NCBI GenBank assembly: GCA_017311185.1
Contig: JAESUZ010000969.1
Coordinates: 124,001-188,000 of the forward strand
From: Proteles cristata cristata
Lineage: Eukaryota > Chordata > Mammalia > Carnivora > Hyaenidae
Direction: 5' to 3'
DNA length: 64,000 bases
Below the pieces are notes generated by a model, which saw only the letters and a program-made list of their open reading frames with translations, was not told where the DNA came from and did no database searches. Both the position numbers and the translations under genes were made by a program. This document shows positions 41,051-52,009 of the stretch, in pieces; the first letter of the stretch is position 1, and each line of letters opens with the position of its first letter.

Positions 41051-42275
41051 TTTTTATTCCAAATTATGCCTGAAATTTGTAGAAGTGAATATTAAAATCT
41101 AAGAAAACAATTATGTATTATTGTTCCTCAAAATTTCAACAAGAAATTATAACAGCCAAAAACTAATTGTATTTATCCCCATGATATTTCCAAAAGTTTT
41201 CTCTAGCTTATAAAATCAAAGGACAAATTATGAAACTAATATACTAATTATACTCATGCACATGCATACGCATACAATTTGTCTAAAGTGTAATTGTTTT
41301 TACAATCTTTGTGGAATAAATGTTGTTTAAAATGGTAGTTCTGATATGGTAAATATCCTATTAGGCCAGGGAAAAGCAAGTGGGAGCTAATGGGGAAAAG
41401 AAAGAGCTGAGCCAGCAGGCTCGATCAATCAGGATAAGAGCGAGCCTTTATAAAAAGCCAACATCTTTAATTAAAACCCTTGTATTTTACTAATAACTTT
41501 GCATGTCTGTAAGCCTTTTTATCGATTTCAATTATTTCCTATTTTCCTTTTGTTGGATTTGTAGTTTCTGGAGACGTTGTAAAATTAAGAGAAACATTTC
41601 AATGAACTGATTACTTGCATACATTTCTAAAATGGTGTCCATCTAAAACGTTTCCAAAAGTGACCCAATAGTTAACTGGTAGAAAATCAGAGAATAATCC
41701 CCCCTAATATGTGTTTGTTTTGATTTAAGTTGATAACATTTGCTGTAATTTGGTGATGTTTTTTGAATATTTAAAAGAAACGGATGTTTTTGTTTGTTTT
41801 AACTATAGGAGATATAGTTATTTGAAATGCTCCATGTAATACAGTTAATAAAGATTGAAGAGATACTGCTTAATGTCATGCTAAAGATCAAGGAAGTATA
41901 AAGGAAGTGTATAAACTTTTGCCTCTTTTCTGGAAATGCTCTGCGTACAATGAAGAATGTTTGAAAAGGCCAAAAAGAATACTGCACTGGGGGTATCAGG
42001 AGATGAGAGATGCAGTCCTAAACAAAATCAATTTCAAGAACCTCAGTTTCCTCAAGTTCTCTCACTCATACAATGAAAAGATTGAAAAGGATAATTTCTG
42101 CTCAAGCTTTCTTGCATGGTTGGATATTTGTGTGTATGTGTTCCTGTATGCAGTAACTAGCTACAGATATAGATGATATGGACATAGATAGACATAGACA
42201 CAGGTAGTTTGGGGGAATTGCTCTGTGTTGGTAGCACCCTGTTGACAGAGATGCTCTTGGCCAGGACTGTTCTTG

Positions 42276-42303
42276 GGTACTTACCTGGTCCCGTGAGCCC
42301 CCA
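42276..42303 (-). other. Retroviral primer-binding-site and splice-donor-like junction
   Basis: Reading the minus strand, TGGGGGCTCACGGGAC begins right after the LTR-like block and resembles the tRNA-Pro primer-binding site of class I retroviruses (TGGGGGCTCGTCCGGGAT) with a small deletion. AGGTAAGTACC follows immediately and looks like a splice donor. Similarity was judged by eye from memory. Confidence 0.6.
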
Positions 42304-42927
42304 AAACTAGATATTTCCCTGACTAGAGCCCACTTTGCAGCTGGACTTGCTGTAGGTGTTCTTATTACGATTGCAGAGTGAACCACAGCAACAACTATCA
42401 GGGAACTTTGGGAAAAAAAAGTTGCTTGTTTGATTCACAAGTCCTGGAGAATACATGACATGTCCTAGGGCCACACGTTAAGGTCATGAGTAGAGAGAGA
42501 TATAAAGTGCAGACCCAGGGCTCTCTGCCTTTATTGGGGTCAAGGCACTTGAAACCAAAGTGCCAAGAATTTCACAAGTTCACTCTTTCTTGGCAGATTT
42601 AAAGCATAGGAGTGGGAATCAAGGTGCAGGAGGGGGAAAGCTAGGTCTGTAGAGTGGTCAGTTATGTTGTTACCCAGGGCTTTCTAAAAGGGGAACTTCA
42701 TTGTTGGGGCCAGTCTGTCTTATCTACATGTTTTGCAAGTAACTGTGTCATACAGCTGCTATATTTTTCAGATGGATTACTTTGAAATGGATGTGTCAGC
42801 AAATAAAAGCTTAATGTCTGGCACTTACATTATAACCAAAAAGCTTAATGTCAGGCATTTACATTCAGGAGCGCAAACTGTAGAGATAGGTAATCTAATC
42901 AGAGAGATTAGAGCGTGAATGCTACAC
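42304..42927 (-). mobile_element. Class I endogenous retrovirus LTR (family B), 5' LTR remnant
   Basis: On the minus strand the block runs from about TGTAGCATTCACGC, through an imperfect 34-bp-spaced tandem repeat (AAGCTTAATGTC at 42808 and 42842 on the + strand), to CCCCAATAAAGGCAG near 42530 (polyadenylation signal) and a U5 region. The primer-binding-site-like sequence lies directly beyond it. Only about 100 bases of leader seem to remain to the left. Outer edges are approximate. Confidence 0.6.
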
Positions 42928-43112
42928 ATTTGAAGGATTATTGAGAGGACTTTGAAAAGAACAGTCAGAAATATCTGGAATTGTTACCACTGAAAGAATT
43001 TTGTTATTCTGGTAGTGATGACAGTTTATTCTGAATGACTTATTTCTTTGCAGCCAAAGAGCTGACTGTCATTAGGATAACTACATATGACTAATGAAAA
43101 GAAAATTTGAGT

Positions 43113-43288
43113 GGTGCCTGGGTGGCTCAGTGGGTTAAACATCTGGTTCTTGGTTCATGAGTTTGAGCCTGGCAGCAGGCTCCTTGCTACCTACTTGGGA
43201 TTGTCTCTTTCCCTTTCTCTCAGCCCCTCCTCTGCTCACTCTCTCTCTCTCTCTCTCTCTCAAAATAAATAAATGAATAAACTTTAAA
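43113..43288 (+). repeat. Feliform CAN-type SINE, shortened
   Basis: GTGCCTGGGTGGCTCAGTGG head, internal shortening in the box B region, long CT run and AATAAATAAATGAATAAA tail. It is tail to tail with the next element. Confidence 0.88.
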
Positions 43289-43294
43289 AAAACT

Positions 43295-43497
43295 TTTTTT
43301 TAAAAATTTTATGTCTTTATTTTGAGAGACAGAGAGTGAGCAGGGGAGGAGCAGAGAGAGGGAGACCCAGAATTGGAGGCAGGCTCCAGGCTCTGAGCTG
43401 TCAGCACAGAGCCCGATGTGGGGGATCCCACAGACCGTGAGATCATGAGCTGAGCCAAAGTCGGACACTTAACCGACTGAGCCACCCAGGCGCCCCT
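43295..43497 (-). repeat. Feliform CAN-type SINE
   Basis: Minus-strand element ending AACCGACTGAGCCACCCAGG. Together with the preceding SINE it forms an inverted pair. ORFs 43220-43468 and 43309-43527 are SINE-derived. Confidence 0.92.
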
Positions 43498-44431
43498 ACA
43501 AAAACTTTTTAAAAATCTAAAAATCAAAAAAATAAAATAAAATAAAAATCTAAAAATTATCTACACTTGACACATGACTGTCCATTGATAAACACAATAC
43601 TCATATTCTCTGTTTGCTACAGAAATAGAAAAAAAATGTGAGATTTCACACTTAGAAAAGCAAATACATACCACTCGCCTGGTTACGGAATTGGGTAAAC
43701 CTGGAGGAACATAGGCCTTTTAGAGTTCTGTCTTGCATTAAACCAGGATGTATCCTCTATTTATTGACTTAACTGGTCTATTTGGAGGAGGAGTTAAGAA
43801 AATGGCATGGAAATAACAGGGAAAAGGAGAGATGACTGGATACTTACCATTTTTTCTGTGGTCCAGCCACAATTTTACACATTATATTAGAATTGTGAAT
43901 TGTGAAGAAATATCAGACATATTCCATTTCTTCAGCAAATACACATTTTATGCATTATTGAATAATTTAGAATATTATAATGGCTGTTATTCTCCATTTT
44001 CATGGGTATTTTCAAAAGAAATAGTCATTGTATTAATTTATGGTGAAGTTATAAAAAATAGACCCCAAAATATAATTTTTGCATATCTATCACTACTTCA
44101 TTGACGATGGTCATTTTTGGCTTATCATTTTTGGCTTAAATTCACTGACTAGAACACATAGGGAGGTGGAGGCTAAAGGGTAGGAAGAAAGACCAACACA
44201 GTTAGTGGTCATTTAAAATGAAAACAAAACTACAGTATTTGCCAAGACAGAACAGAAAACCTAAATGATGGTGAATCACTGCATTCCAAAATGAGAAGAT
44301 TCATGCTATGAAAATGTCAGTTCTTCTAAAATTCAGCTATACATTTAACCATCTTCAATTTGTGTTTTTGTTTGTTTTGTTTTTGTTTTTAGCAAATATA
44401 GTCTAAATTATCTCTGTAAGATACAATTAGT

Positions 44432-44493
44432 AGGGTGCCTGGGTGGCTCAGTGGGTTAAACATCCTACTCTTGATTTTAGCTCAGGTCATGAT
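44432..44493 (+). repeat. CAN-type SINE, left part, interrupted by an LTR
   Basis: GGGTGCCTGGGTGGCTCAGT to GGTCATGAT. The remainder continues at 45419-45545. Confidence 0.9.
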
Positions 44494-45412
44494 TGCTGGG
44501 AGCCCCACTCCCCTCACTGGATGACAGTCACATCAAGGAAATGGTAGTGTTTGCACAGCTCCTGCCATGAGAAACGAAAACTGGTATCTCCTTCTGTTAC
44601 TACTGGCTCATGTTGGAAATGAGCCTGCGGATATTGACCAGGCCTCACAATATTCCAGATCAGACCGATATTCCCCATACAGATTGCTCATAAGGAAAGG
44701 CATATCAAAGAGATTTCAGATGAAAACATTGTGGATGATTGTTTAAAGGCTCATCCTAAGGGCCTTGCAGATCCAAGACTTACATAATAAAGGGGGCTTG
44801 AGTCTAGCCCTGAGACAAAGAGCCTAATTTAGAGTTAAGGGCAGATATCCACCCCAACCCAATTGTTTCTGGTTGGAGTACAGGCTGCCCCCACCCCAAG
44901 GCATTTGTTATCAAGTATTTGGAGTAACTTATTCTGGATTTGAATATGCTGATCACTCCCTGTGGAGGAACCTATTGAGGAACTTCTTTTGTGATTATGG
45001 GAGCAGAGGTGTCTCCTGAAAGACCTGTTTGACCCCTGCTCACAGAGAAGTAGCTTCACCCTTTTATGCTAAAAACATTGTCTGATATGCTAAAGATACC
45101 TTCTTCCCCATAGGATAAGCATCTAAATCACCTATCTCATTATTGATAATGGTTATGCAGAAGTCTTCTACAAATCTATGTTCTGGGAAATTCTTACATA
45201 TCAAAGAAGTTTGTTACCAGAAATCATTGTCTAAGGCAAATGCCACTTCTGTGCCATTCCCCAAACACTTATAAAATAAAGTTGAGCCCCAGTCAGGGCA
45301 GAGATGCCTGCCTGGTGACCAGAAAGACTCTCGGGGCTCTCTCATCCCTCCCTCGCTGACACCATCCATCCTTCAGGGACCCCTGGACACCGGCCGGAGC
45401 TGGTCTCCGACA
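44494..45412 (+). mobile_element. Solo LTR (family C, possibly class II) inserted in a SINE
   Basis: A 919-bp block begins TGCTGGGAGCCCC and ends GGTCTCCGACA, so it has TG...CA termini. It is bounded by CATGAT (44488-44493) and TATGAT (45413-45418), a 6-bp duplication with one later change. Near 45269-45280 it has TATAAAATAAAG, serving as TATA and/or polyadenylation signal, followed by a GC-rich R/U5 region. Both halves of a SINE flank it in register, which fixes its limits. No gag, pol or env is attached. A 6-bp duplication is usual for beta-like (class II) elements, so the class is an inference. The minus ORF 44835-45059 is fortuitous. Confidence 0.85.
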
Positions 45413-45418
45413 TATGAT

Positions 45419-45545
45419 ATTTCATGGAGCCCTGCATCAGGATCTGTGCTGACATTGTGGAGCCAGCTTGGGATTCTTTCTGTCTCTCTCTGCCCTGCCC
45501 TGCTCACTCCCTCCCCATCTCTCTCTCAAAATAAATTAAAATGTA
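45419..45545 (+). repeat. CAN-type SINE, right part
   Basis: Continuation of the SINE begun at 44432: ATTTCATGGAGCCCTGCATC to CTCTCTCAAAATAAATTAAA. Confidence 0.9.
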
Positions 45546-45668
45546 AATTAAAATTTTAAAAATGAAAATACAGTTAATGAGATAGCCATACATTTGAAAA
45601 GAAGAGCTATGTGGAAGGATTTTCCCATCAAGTATTAAACTATTTCAAGTAATTTAAAATATGTTAGA

Positions 45669-46050
45669 TGATAAAAAGTCAACTAAGTTAAATTAAAGAT
45701 CAGTGGCTTTATTTAGCAATTCACAAACCTGGCAACACCATACCTAACTATAGAAATGAGCTCTGTCAAGCTGTAGAAAAGAAAGATTTTTAAAATTGGA
45801 AAAGAAGTGGAAAAAGGAAATTGTTGGGAAATAATGCATTTTTAGGCAAGGTTGCCTTTTAAAGGGAAATGGAAGAGCTCCATCTGACAGATTATTTCAG
45901 TAGTGCAGACCAGGTAATTCCATATTTACTGGTTCAGATTATGTTCCTGAGTGTTGAAACTGCAATTAGGTTATGCATTAATTCTTGGTTTGCTGATGTA
46001 GAGTTTAGTACAAGTGACTCCATTTTGGGTGGGCTGTCTCCTTTTTAACA
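45669..46050 (-). mobile_element. LTR, family A copy 2 (candidate 3' LTR)
   Basis: On the minus strand: TGTTAAAAAGGAGACAGCCC, then CCAAAATGGAGTC, a TATA-like TTTAAAAATC, a U5 end and terminal ATCA. Directly upstream on the minus strand is the purine-rich AAAATGGGAGAAAT, which could be a polypurine tract. This fits the 3' LTR of a minus-strand provirus, with the 5' LTR at 56215-56601. The flanks do not show a mutual target-site duplication. Confidence 0.7.
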
Positions 46051-46233
46051 ATTTCTCCCATTTTGGTCAGACTCTAAGCTGAAATGAGAAGTATGATCAA
46101 AATTTAAGGCATTAGCACCACTCTCAGCATTGGTCAATCCATTGTGTGGTATTCATAGGCTATGATGTGTTTTGCTTAATCTCTGTGATATTCATAAGCC
46201 ACTTCAGTTTCAACAGTTTTTAAGGTAGCCATT

Positions 46234-46380
46234 CTCTCTTTCTTTCTTTTTCTCCTCTCCTCTCCTCTCCTCTCCTCTCCTCTCCTCTCTGCTCTCTTCT
46301 CCCTTCTCTCTTCTCTCTTCTCTCTTCTCCCTTCTCTCTCCTCTCTTCTCTCTTCTCTCTTCTCTCTTCTCTTTTCTCCT
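46234..46380. repeat. Long polypyrimidine tract (TCTCC/TCTTC)n
   Basis: About 147 bases of C/T with a single G at 46291. The two minus-strand ORFs crossing it (46176-46565, 46220-46423) are low-complexity readings. Confidence 0.96.
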
Positions 46381-46601
46381 GCTGTCCCAGTCTTAGGGAG
46401 ATCATTTGCTTGGTGGATAGCAACTATGAACATGCATTTAAAGCTTTTGAGAGAATACAACATGCCAGAGAGATTACTATGATTCCTATAAGCAGAATAA
46501 TTTTCAGTGTTTGGAGTGCATTTGAGAGCCGTGTTCCCCAAACCAACCAAAATCAAATAACTCAAACTAAGACCCTATGGAAAGAGATACCTTTTTTGTT
46601 T

Positions 46602-46821
46602 GGTTTGGTTTTGGTTTTGGTTTTTGATGTTTATTTACTTATTTTGAGAGAGAGAGAGAGTTCAAACCAGGGAGGGGGCAGAAAGAAGGAGAGAGAGAAT
46701 CCCAAACAGGCTGCACACTGTCAGCACTGAGCCCAATGTAAGACTCAATCCTATGAGATTATGACCTGAGCTGAAATCAAAAGCTCGATGCTTAATCATC
46801 TGAGCCACCCAGGTGCCCCAG
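46602..46821 (-). repeat. Feliform CAN-type SINE, older, with target-site duplication
   Basis: Minus-strand element flanked by GAGATACCTTTTT and GAGACACCTTTTT. Right end GAGCCACCCAGGTGCCCC. Confidence 0.9.
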
Positions 46822-47164
46822 GAGACACCTTTTTAAACCCTGTGACTTACTCGGTGATTTTATTTAATGGAGTTTCAACTTCTCCAGAAATGTTAGTATA
46901 GGTAGAGCAGATAGTGTTAACAATAGCACAAACACTTCTATGTTCAGATAAAAGACAATCAAAGGGTTTTCTGTTATCAAGACCAACTTTGACCAGAGAA
47001 TCTAAAGATATTTCTTGGACAGTTATAATCTTACCAGCAGATTCTGCAATATTTCAAGAGTTAAGGGGAGATTTTTGATCCTATTCTCATTTACCTTTAC
47101 TCCTAACCAGGGAAGTATGACCCTGCCAAAGGAAATGAATCCTGATTCATGAAGGTTCTGGTAA

Positions 47165-47513
47165 TTCCTTCCTTCCTTTCTTGCTTGCTTGCTTTCTTTC
47201 TTTCTTTCTTTCTCTTTCTTTCTTTCTCTTCCTTCCTTCCTTCCTTCCTTCCTTCCTTCCTTCCTTCCTTCCTTCTCTTTCTTTCTTTTTTTTTTTTTTT
47301 TTTTTTTTAATTTTTTGATGTTTATTTTTGAGGGAGAGACTGAACATGAGTGAGGGAAGGACAGAGAGGGAGGAAGACACAGACTCTAAAGCAGGCTCCA
47401 GGCTCTGAGCTGTCAGCACAGAGCCCAACATGGGGCTTGAACTCAGGAACTGCAAGATCATGATCTGAGCTTAAATCGGATGCTTAACTGACTGAGCCAC
47501 CCAGGTGTCCCCT
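47165..47513 (-). repeat. CAN-type SINE with expanded tail microsatellite
   Basis: The SINE body is about 47310-47513 on the minus strand. Its tail side (47165-47309) has become (CTTT)n, (CTTC)n and poly(T). Matching GGTAATT sequences flank the whole, so the pyrimidine block was probably the A tail of this insertion. ORF 47147-47461 is repeat-derived. Confidence 0.88.
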
Positions 47514-47526
47514 TGGTAATTACTTT

Positions 47527-47838
47527 CTAACTCAACAGTATAAATCCAGGGGACTTAACCAATGGGTTGTCTTTGTAGAAAGTTGGAGGCACAGTTAGAT
47601 TATCTAAAAGACATTGTCTGGCTATGTACCAGGTTTCTATCCAGGCTTTAATAGCCCCAAGTAGAATAATAGAAACCACAAAGATAAATGCTGTCAGGAC
47701 ACAAACCATTCTGACTAAGTGCCTTGTTGATGGATTCACTTGCAGGATTGCTGCATTTGTCCATATAAGCCAAGGGTCAGTTAGGTTTTCTACTAGCCTG
47801 AAATAAAAAGTTGTTCTAAAATCCAGAATCTGGGGCAC
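47527..47838 (-). pseudogene. Possible retroviral envelope fragment (unidentified)
   Basis: An open frame of about 100 codons on the minus strand lies between two SINEs. It has a Trp-rich start (WLIW), several Arg, a hydrophobic segment VCVLTAFIFVVSIILL, then a Trp-containing stretch, and two N-glycosylation sequons (NLT twice). Base composition and lack of SINE similarity suggest that it is not a random reading of a known repeat. It sits in the right orientation and place for env in the candidate provirus 45669-56601. The envelope assignment is only an inference from layout and membrane-segment character. It is short and truncated at both ends, so no functional protein is expected. Confidence 0.3.
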
Positions 47839-47996
47839 TTGGATTGCTCAGTCAGTTAAGCATCTGACTTTTAATTTTGGCTCAGGTCATGATTTAATGG
47901 TTCATTGGATTGAGCCTTACTTTGGGCTCTCTGTGCTGTCAACTTGGAACCTGCTTGAGATTTTCTCCCTCCCTCTCTCTCTGCCTTGCCTTGCTT

Positions 47997-48053
<57 letters not shown>

Positions 48054-48080
48054 ATTAATAAACATTAAACAAATCTCACA
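47831..48080 (+). repeat. CAN-type SINE with expanded (CT)n
   Basis: Plus-strand element flanked by AAAATCCAGAAT and AAAACCCAGAAT. The CT-rich middle has expanded to about 50 bases at 48000-48050. ORF 47871-48065 is SINE-derived. Confidence 0.9.
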
Positions 48081-48225
48081 TAAAACCCAGAATTTAACTC
48101 TCTACCCTCTTTGCAATGACAACGGAGATAATGAATGATGCAATTATCTTTCCAGACCAATACCAGAGTTAAGGAAAGGAGGGGAAGAAGGAAGCATTCC
48201 ATGTTTAGTTAAAGTATGACATCTT

Positions 48226-48439
48226 TTTTTTTTTTTTAATGTTTTATTTATTTCTAGGAGAGAGAGAGAGCGTGAGCAGGGGAGGGTCAGAGAGAGAGGG
48301 AGTCACAGACTGAAACAGGCTCCAGGCTCTGAGCTGGCAGTCAGCACAGAGCCCGACGCTGGGCTCGAACCCACGAACCGCGAGATCATGACCTAAGCGA
48401 AAGTCGGACGCTTAACCGACTAAGCCACCCAGGCGCCCC
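48226..48439 (-). repeat. Young CAN-type SINE (CTTAG subfamily) with target-site duplication
   Basis: Flanked by TAAAGTATGACATCTT on both sides (about 48210-48225 and 48440-48455). Contains TTTCTAGGAGAGAGAGAG. Confidence 0.97.
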
Positions 48440-48455
48440 TAAAGTATGACATCTT

Positions 48456-49915
48456 GAACTGGCTTGTTGAGGGAAGCAATCTACCTCACTTTGATTTGGA
48501 GGACTTGAGGATTTTCACAGGACCAGGTGTCAGGTATAGAGTTATTCAACTGTGAGATGTATATTCAGGATCCATGTCCCTGATGTTTGGCTATCATATG
48601 GGTTTGGCAACCAAATGAGAATCTTTCAAGGTGATTCAAGGGCAGTGATTCCAAGTCAGAAGGCGGGAGAAGATTGTACACATTAGATGGAGATTCATAG
48701 TCAGGTTTTTTTTGTTTGTTAGAAAACTAAAATAATTCAGGAGCCAGTCCAGTTTACAGGTATATAACAAAATCTCAAAGACAATTAACAGAATTAGGAT
48801 CTAATATAGACAAAGGTGCACACGTAATTTTTTTTCTCTACAATTTTCCCCCTTTCTTTGTTCTCTAAGGATAATCATGGTGAAACTTATTTATTTACAT
48901 TAGATTTGGCCTAAGTATTTACATAAGTGCAACAAGATAGCGACAGACCATTTAGGCTCTTTTTAAGACTGCTTTGCTGGAATCTTGTAAGCAAGGTACC
49001 AGGCTAATTTTTCTAAGAGGTTTTATTGCTTCTGAAAATCAGTCTTAGTTCCTTAAAACTGTCTGGTCAGTCTGAGTCTGTGAATATCTATTTCAAATAT
49101 GACATTCTAGTAAAACCTTGGTGATATAATCAATCCTGTTACAAAGGGAACAGACTCTCATTGAACTTAAGCAAATAACTAACTGTATTGCCATGAAAAG
49201 AACACTCTGATTCTGGAGGGATCAAGTAGGGAGAAAAGGTAAATGTCTCATCTTTGTTCACAAAGGTATGCCTTACCAAATTATTGACAGCTTAAGAGAA
49301 AAGAGAAAAAATGTCTTAAAATCTGGAAAAACAGAACATTAAAAAACCAGCAATGTTTCAGATCAAAAGTCCTCATTAGTCCCATGATATTAATCCTCAT
49401 TCTGCCTGAATCCAGGTTTGTTTGTTTGTTTGTTTGTTTTTTATTTAATTTCTGGAAGTTCTCACCCAGTTCAGTTTTGCGATCTTAAACTTATCAAAAA
49501 ATATGAACAAGTAAAAAAAAATCCTTTCCATGAATCTCCTTGAAAATGAAGTATTTTTGCAGAAACACTTGTGCAAAAACATTTGAATAAAACAACTGCC
49601 TGTAAATGAAGAAAGACTTTAAAAAATACCTATTATTAAAGATCTATGAGCAGTCATTTTAATGAAATTAACAAGAAAATTTGGTAATATTTGTGATATG
49701 CCACATTTTAAGATAATAACAAATTTTGACTGATAGCTTTATGCCAGGACATCCCAGAATTCCAAGAATTTCATATAATTCCTGGAACGTGTATAATATA
49801 TACCTACACAAACACAATATAAAGAAGGCTTAGTAGTGATTCTTATTTAACAATCTTTCCCTTGAAATTTAACATATAAAATAATCCTGATTAGTTTAAC
49901 ATGGCCCATTTAATA
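48456..49915 (-). other. Unassigned stretch inside the candidate provirus
   Basis: No intact frame. A minus-strand purine run AAAGAAAGGGGGAAAA (48844-48859) resembles a polypurine tract. A (GTTT)n run lies at about 49418-49440. If the LTR pair at 45669 and 56215 belongs to one provirus, this is degraded internal sequence. I cannot show that from coding similarity. Confidence 0.35.
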
Positions 49916-49926
49916 AAGAGAGAAAA

Positions 49927-50142
49927 GGGGCACCTGGGTGGCTTAGTCAGTTAAGCGTCCGACTTTCGCTTAGGTCATGATCTCGCGGTTCGTGGGTTCG
50001 AGCCCCGCGTCGGGCTCTGTGCTGACTGCCAGCTCAGAGCCTGGAGCCTGTTTCAGTCTGTGACTCCCTCTCTCTCTGACCTCCCCTGCTCACGCTGTCT
50101 CTCTCTCTCTCCTAGAAATAAATAAAACATTAAAAAAAAAAT
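49927..50142 (+). repeat. Young CAN-type SINE (CTTAG subfamily) with target-site duplication
   Basis: Head GGGCACCTGGGTGGCTTAGT, GGTTCGTGGGTTCGAGCCCC, CTCTCCTAGAAATAAATAAA. Flanked by AAGAGAGAAAA. Confidence 0.97.
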
Positions 50143-50284
50143 TAAAAGAGAGAAAATAAATCTTTTGAAATGATCCAGAGATCCTGTGGGAAATCCCAAA
50201 GTTAGTTTTAAATCAAAAAGACTTCATATAGAATTTGATTTGGGAAATTTTGTCAAAAATACTAAAAACTTTACTTTTAAATTA

Positions 50285-50915
50285 TTTATTTATTTATTTA
50301 TTTATTAAGTTTTTATTTTAATTTCCATATAGTCAACACAGTGTTATATTAGTTTCAGGTAAGTGATTGAACACTTCCGTACATCACCTTGTGCTCATCA
50401 CAAGTACACTCCTTAGTCCCAATCACCTATTTTACTCATCTCCCCATCCACTTCTCCTCTGGTAGCCATCAGTTTATTCTCTATAGTTAAGAGTTTGTTT
50501 CCTAGTTTATAGCTCTCTCTCTTTAATTTTCTTTGCTCATTTGTTTTGTTTCTTAAATTCCATATATGAATGAAATTGTAAGGTATTTATCTTTCTCTGG
50601 CTGACTTATTTCACTTTATATATAATCACATTCTTTATCCATTAATCAATCAATGGACATTTGTGATGCTTCCATAATTTGACTATTTAAATAATGCTGC
50701 TATAGAGTTGCACATGCATTTCTTTGAATTAGTGTTTTTTGTATTTTGGGGTAAATACCCAGGAGCATGATTACTAGATCATAGGGTAACTTTTTGAGGA
50801 ACTTCCATACTGCTTTTAAGAGTTGCTGCACCAGGTTGCATTCTCGCCAACAATGTAAGGTGGTTCCTTTTTCTCCACGTCTTCACCAACACTTGTGGTT
50901 TCTAAATATATCAAA
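50285..50915 (-). repeat. Carnivore L1 3' end (antisense)
   Basis: Clear reverse complement of L1 3' UTR and ORF2 end: 'acacagtgttatattagttt', 'gtttattctctatagttaa', 'ggggtaaatacccaggagca', 'ggttgcattctcgccaac'. It is 5'-truncated, with a T-rich left end (TTTATTTATTTATT), and inserted within the ERV-rich zone. Confidence 0.92.
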
Positions 50916-51249
50916 AAGTTTTTAGAGCTTGGTCAAATGTGAACATAGGTCACCATAAAACAGTACTCAATTTTCCATTTAAACATAGTGACAAAGACTT
51001 TTCAGGCAAATAGAGAACTTAATTGTTAAAAAAACAAACAAACAACAACAAAAAAAAAACCTGTAGCTCTTTTAATACAGAAGATTCAACTCTTTGTATG
51101 TAATCAAAGACCTGATAAAAACAACACAAAAAAATATTTTGACAAAACACAGAATACTTGTTTTCTGGATGTGTCACTTTAAAGGTAAAGAAAAACCCAT
51201 TACAGTTATTTTACTTTATTACTCTATTTTACTTTATTTTAATTTTTTT

Positions 51250-51447
51250 ATTTTATTTTAATTTTATGAAAGAGTGAACACAGGAGCAGCAGATGGAGAG
51301 GGAAAGAGAATGTTAAGCAGGCTCCATGTCCAGCACAGAGCCTGACTTGGGGCTCAAGCTAAGGCTCCATCTCACAACCGTGAGGTCATGCTCTAAGCCA
51401 AAATGGAAAATTGACTGCGTCACCAACTGAGCCACCCAGGTGCCCCC
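51250..51447 (-). repeat. Feliform CAN-type SINE, old
   Basis: Minus-strand, diverged; right end GAGCCACCCAGGTGCCCC. ORF 51313-51498 is SINE-derived. Confidence 0.85.
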
Positions 51448-51845
51448 CATCACCTTACAATTTGTTATCAAGAATAAACCAATAGTCCAAGAAAACATTG
51501 TCCTTTTAACAAGAGAAAATTGAATTATAATTTTGCACCAGGTTGCTTTTGATATTAAAACTTTTTTTCTTAATTAAATTCTGATCTTAACCAGTCCTGA
51601 TGCACATAACATTTTTTTCTCCTATTATCTCTAGTAGTTTAGTTATATACATTAAAATTTTAATCCTCAGAAAAATTTAATTTCTGGTGAAAATGAAGAA
51701 ATAAGACTATAAACTGTATTTTACAGTAATGTTCTATAGATTAGCAGATTTATTAATTATTTTTTATAATTTCTAGAAACCTACTTTCGCATAAAAAATT
51801 TCTCAGCAGGCTATAAAACATATTTATGAATAGACCCAAATATTA

Positions 51846-52009
51846 TTTTATTGTTTATTTATTTATTTTAAGAGAAAGAGAAAGTCCGATGCAGACTCCA
51901 CACTTTGCACAGAGCCAAATGCAGGGATTGATCTCACAAACTTTGAGATTATGACCTGAGCCAAAATCAAGAATCTGATGGTTAAATTCCTGAGCCACCC
52001 AGGCACCCC
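51846..52009 (-). repeat. CAN-type SINE, shortened, with target-site duplication
   Basis: Flanked by GACCCAAATATT and CACCCAAATATT. The CT-rich middle is largely missing (GAGAAAGAGAAAGTCC only). Confidence 0.85.
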
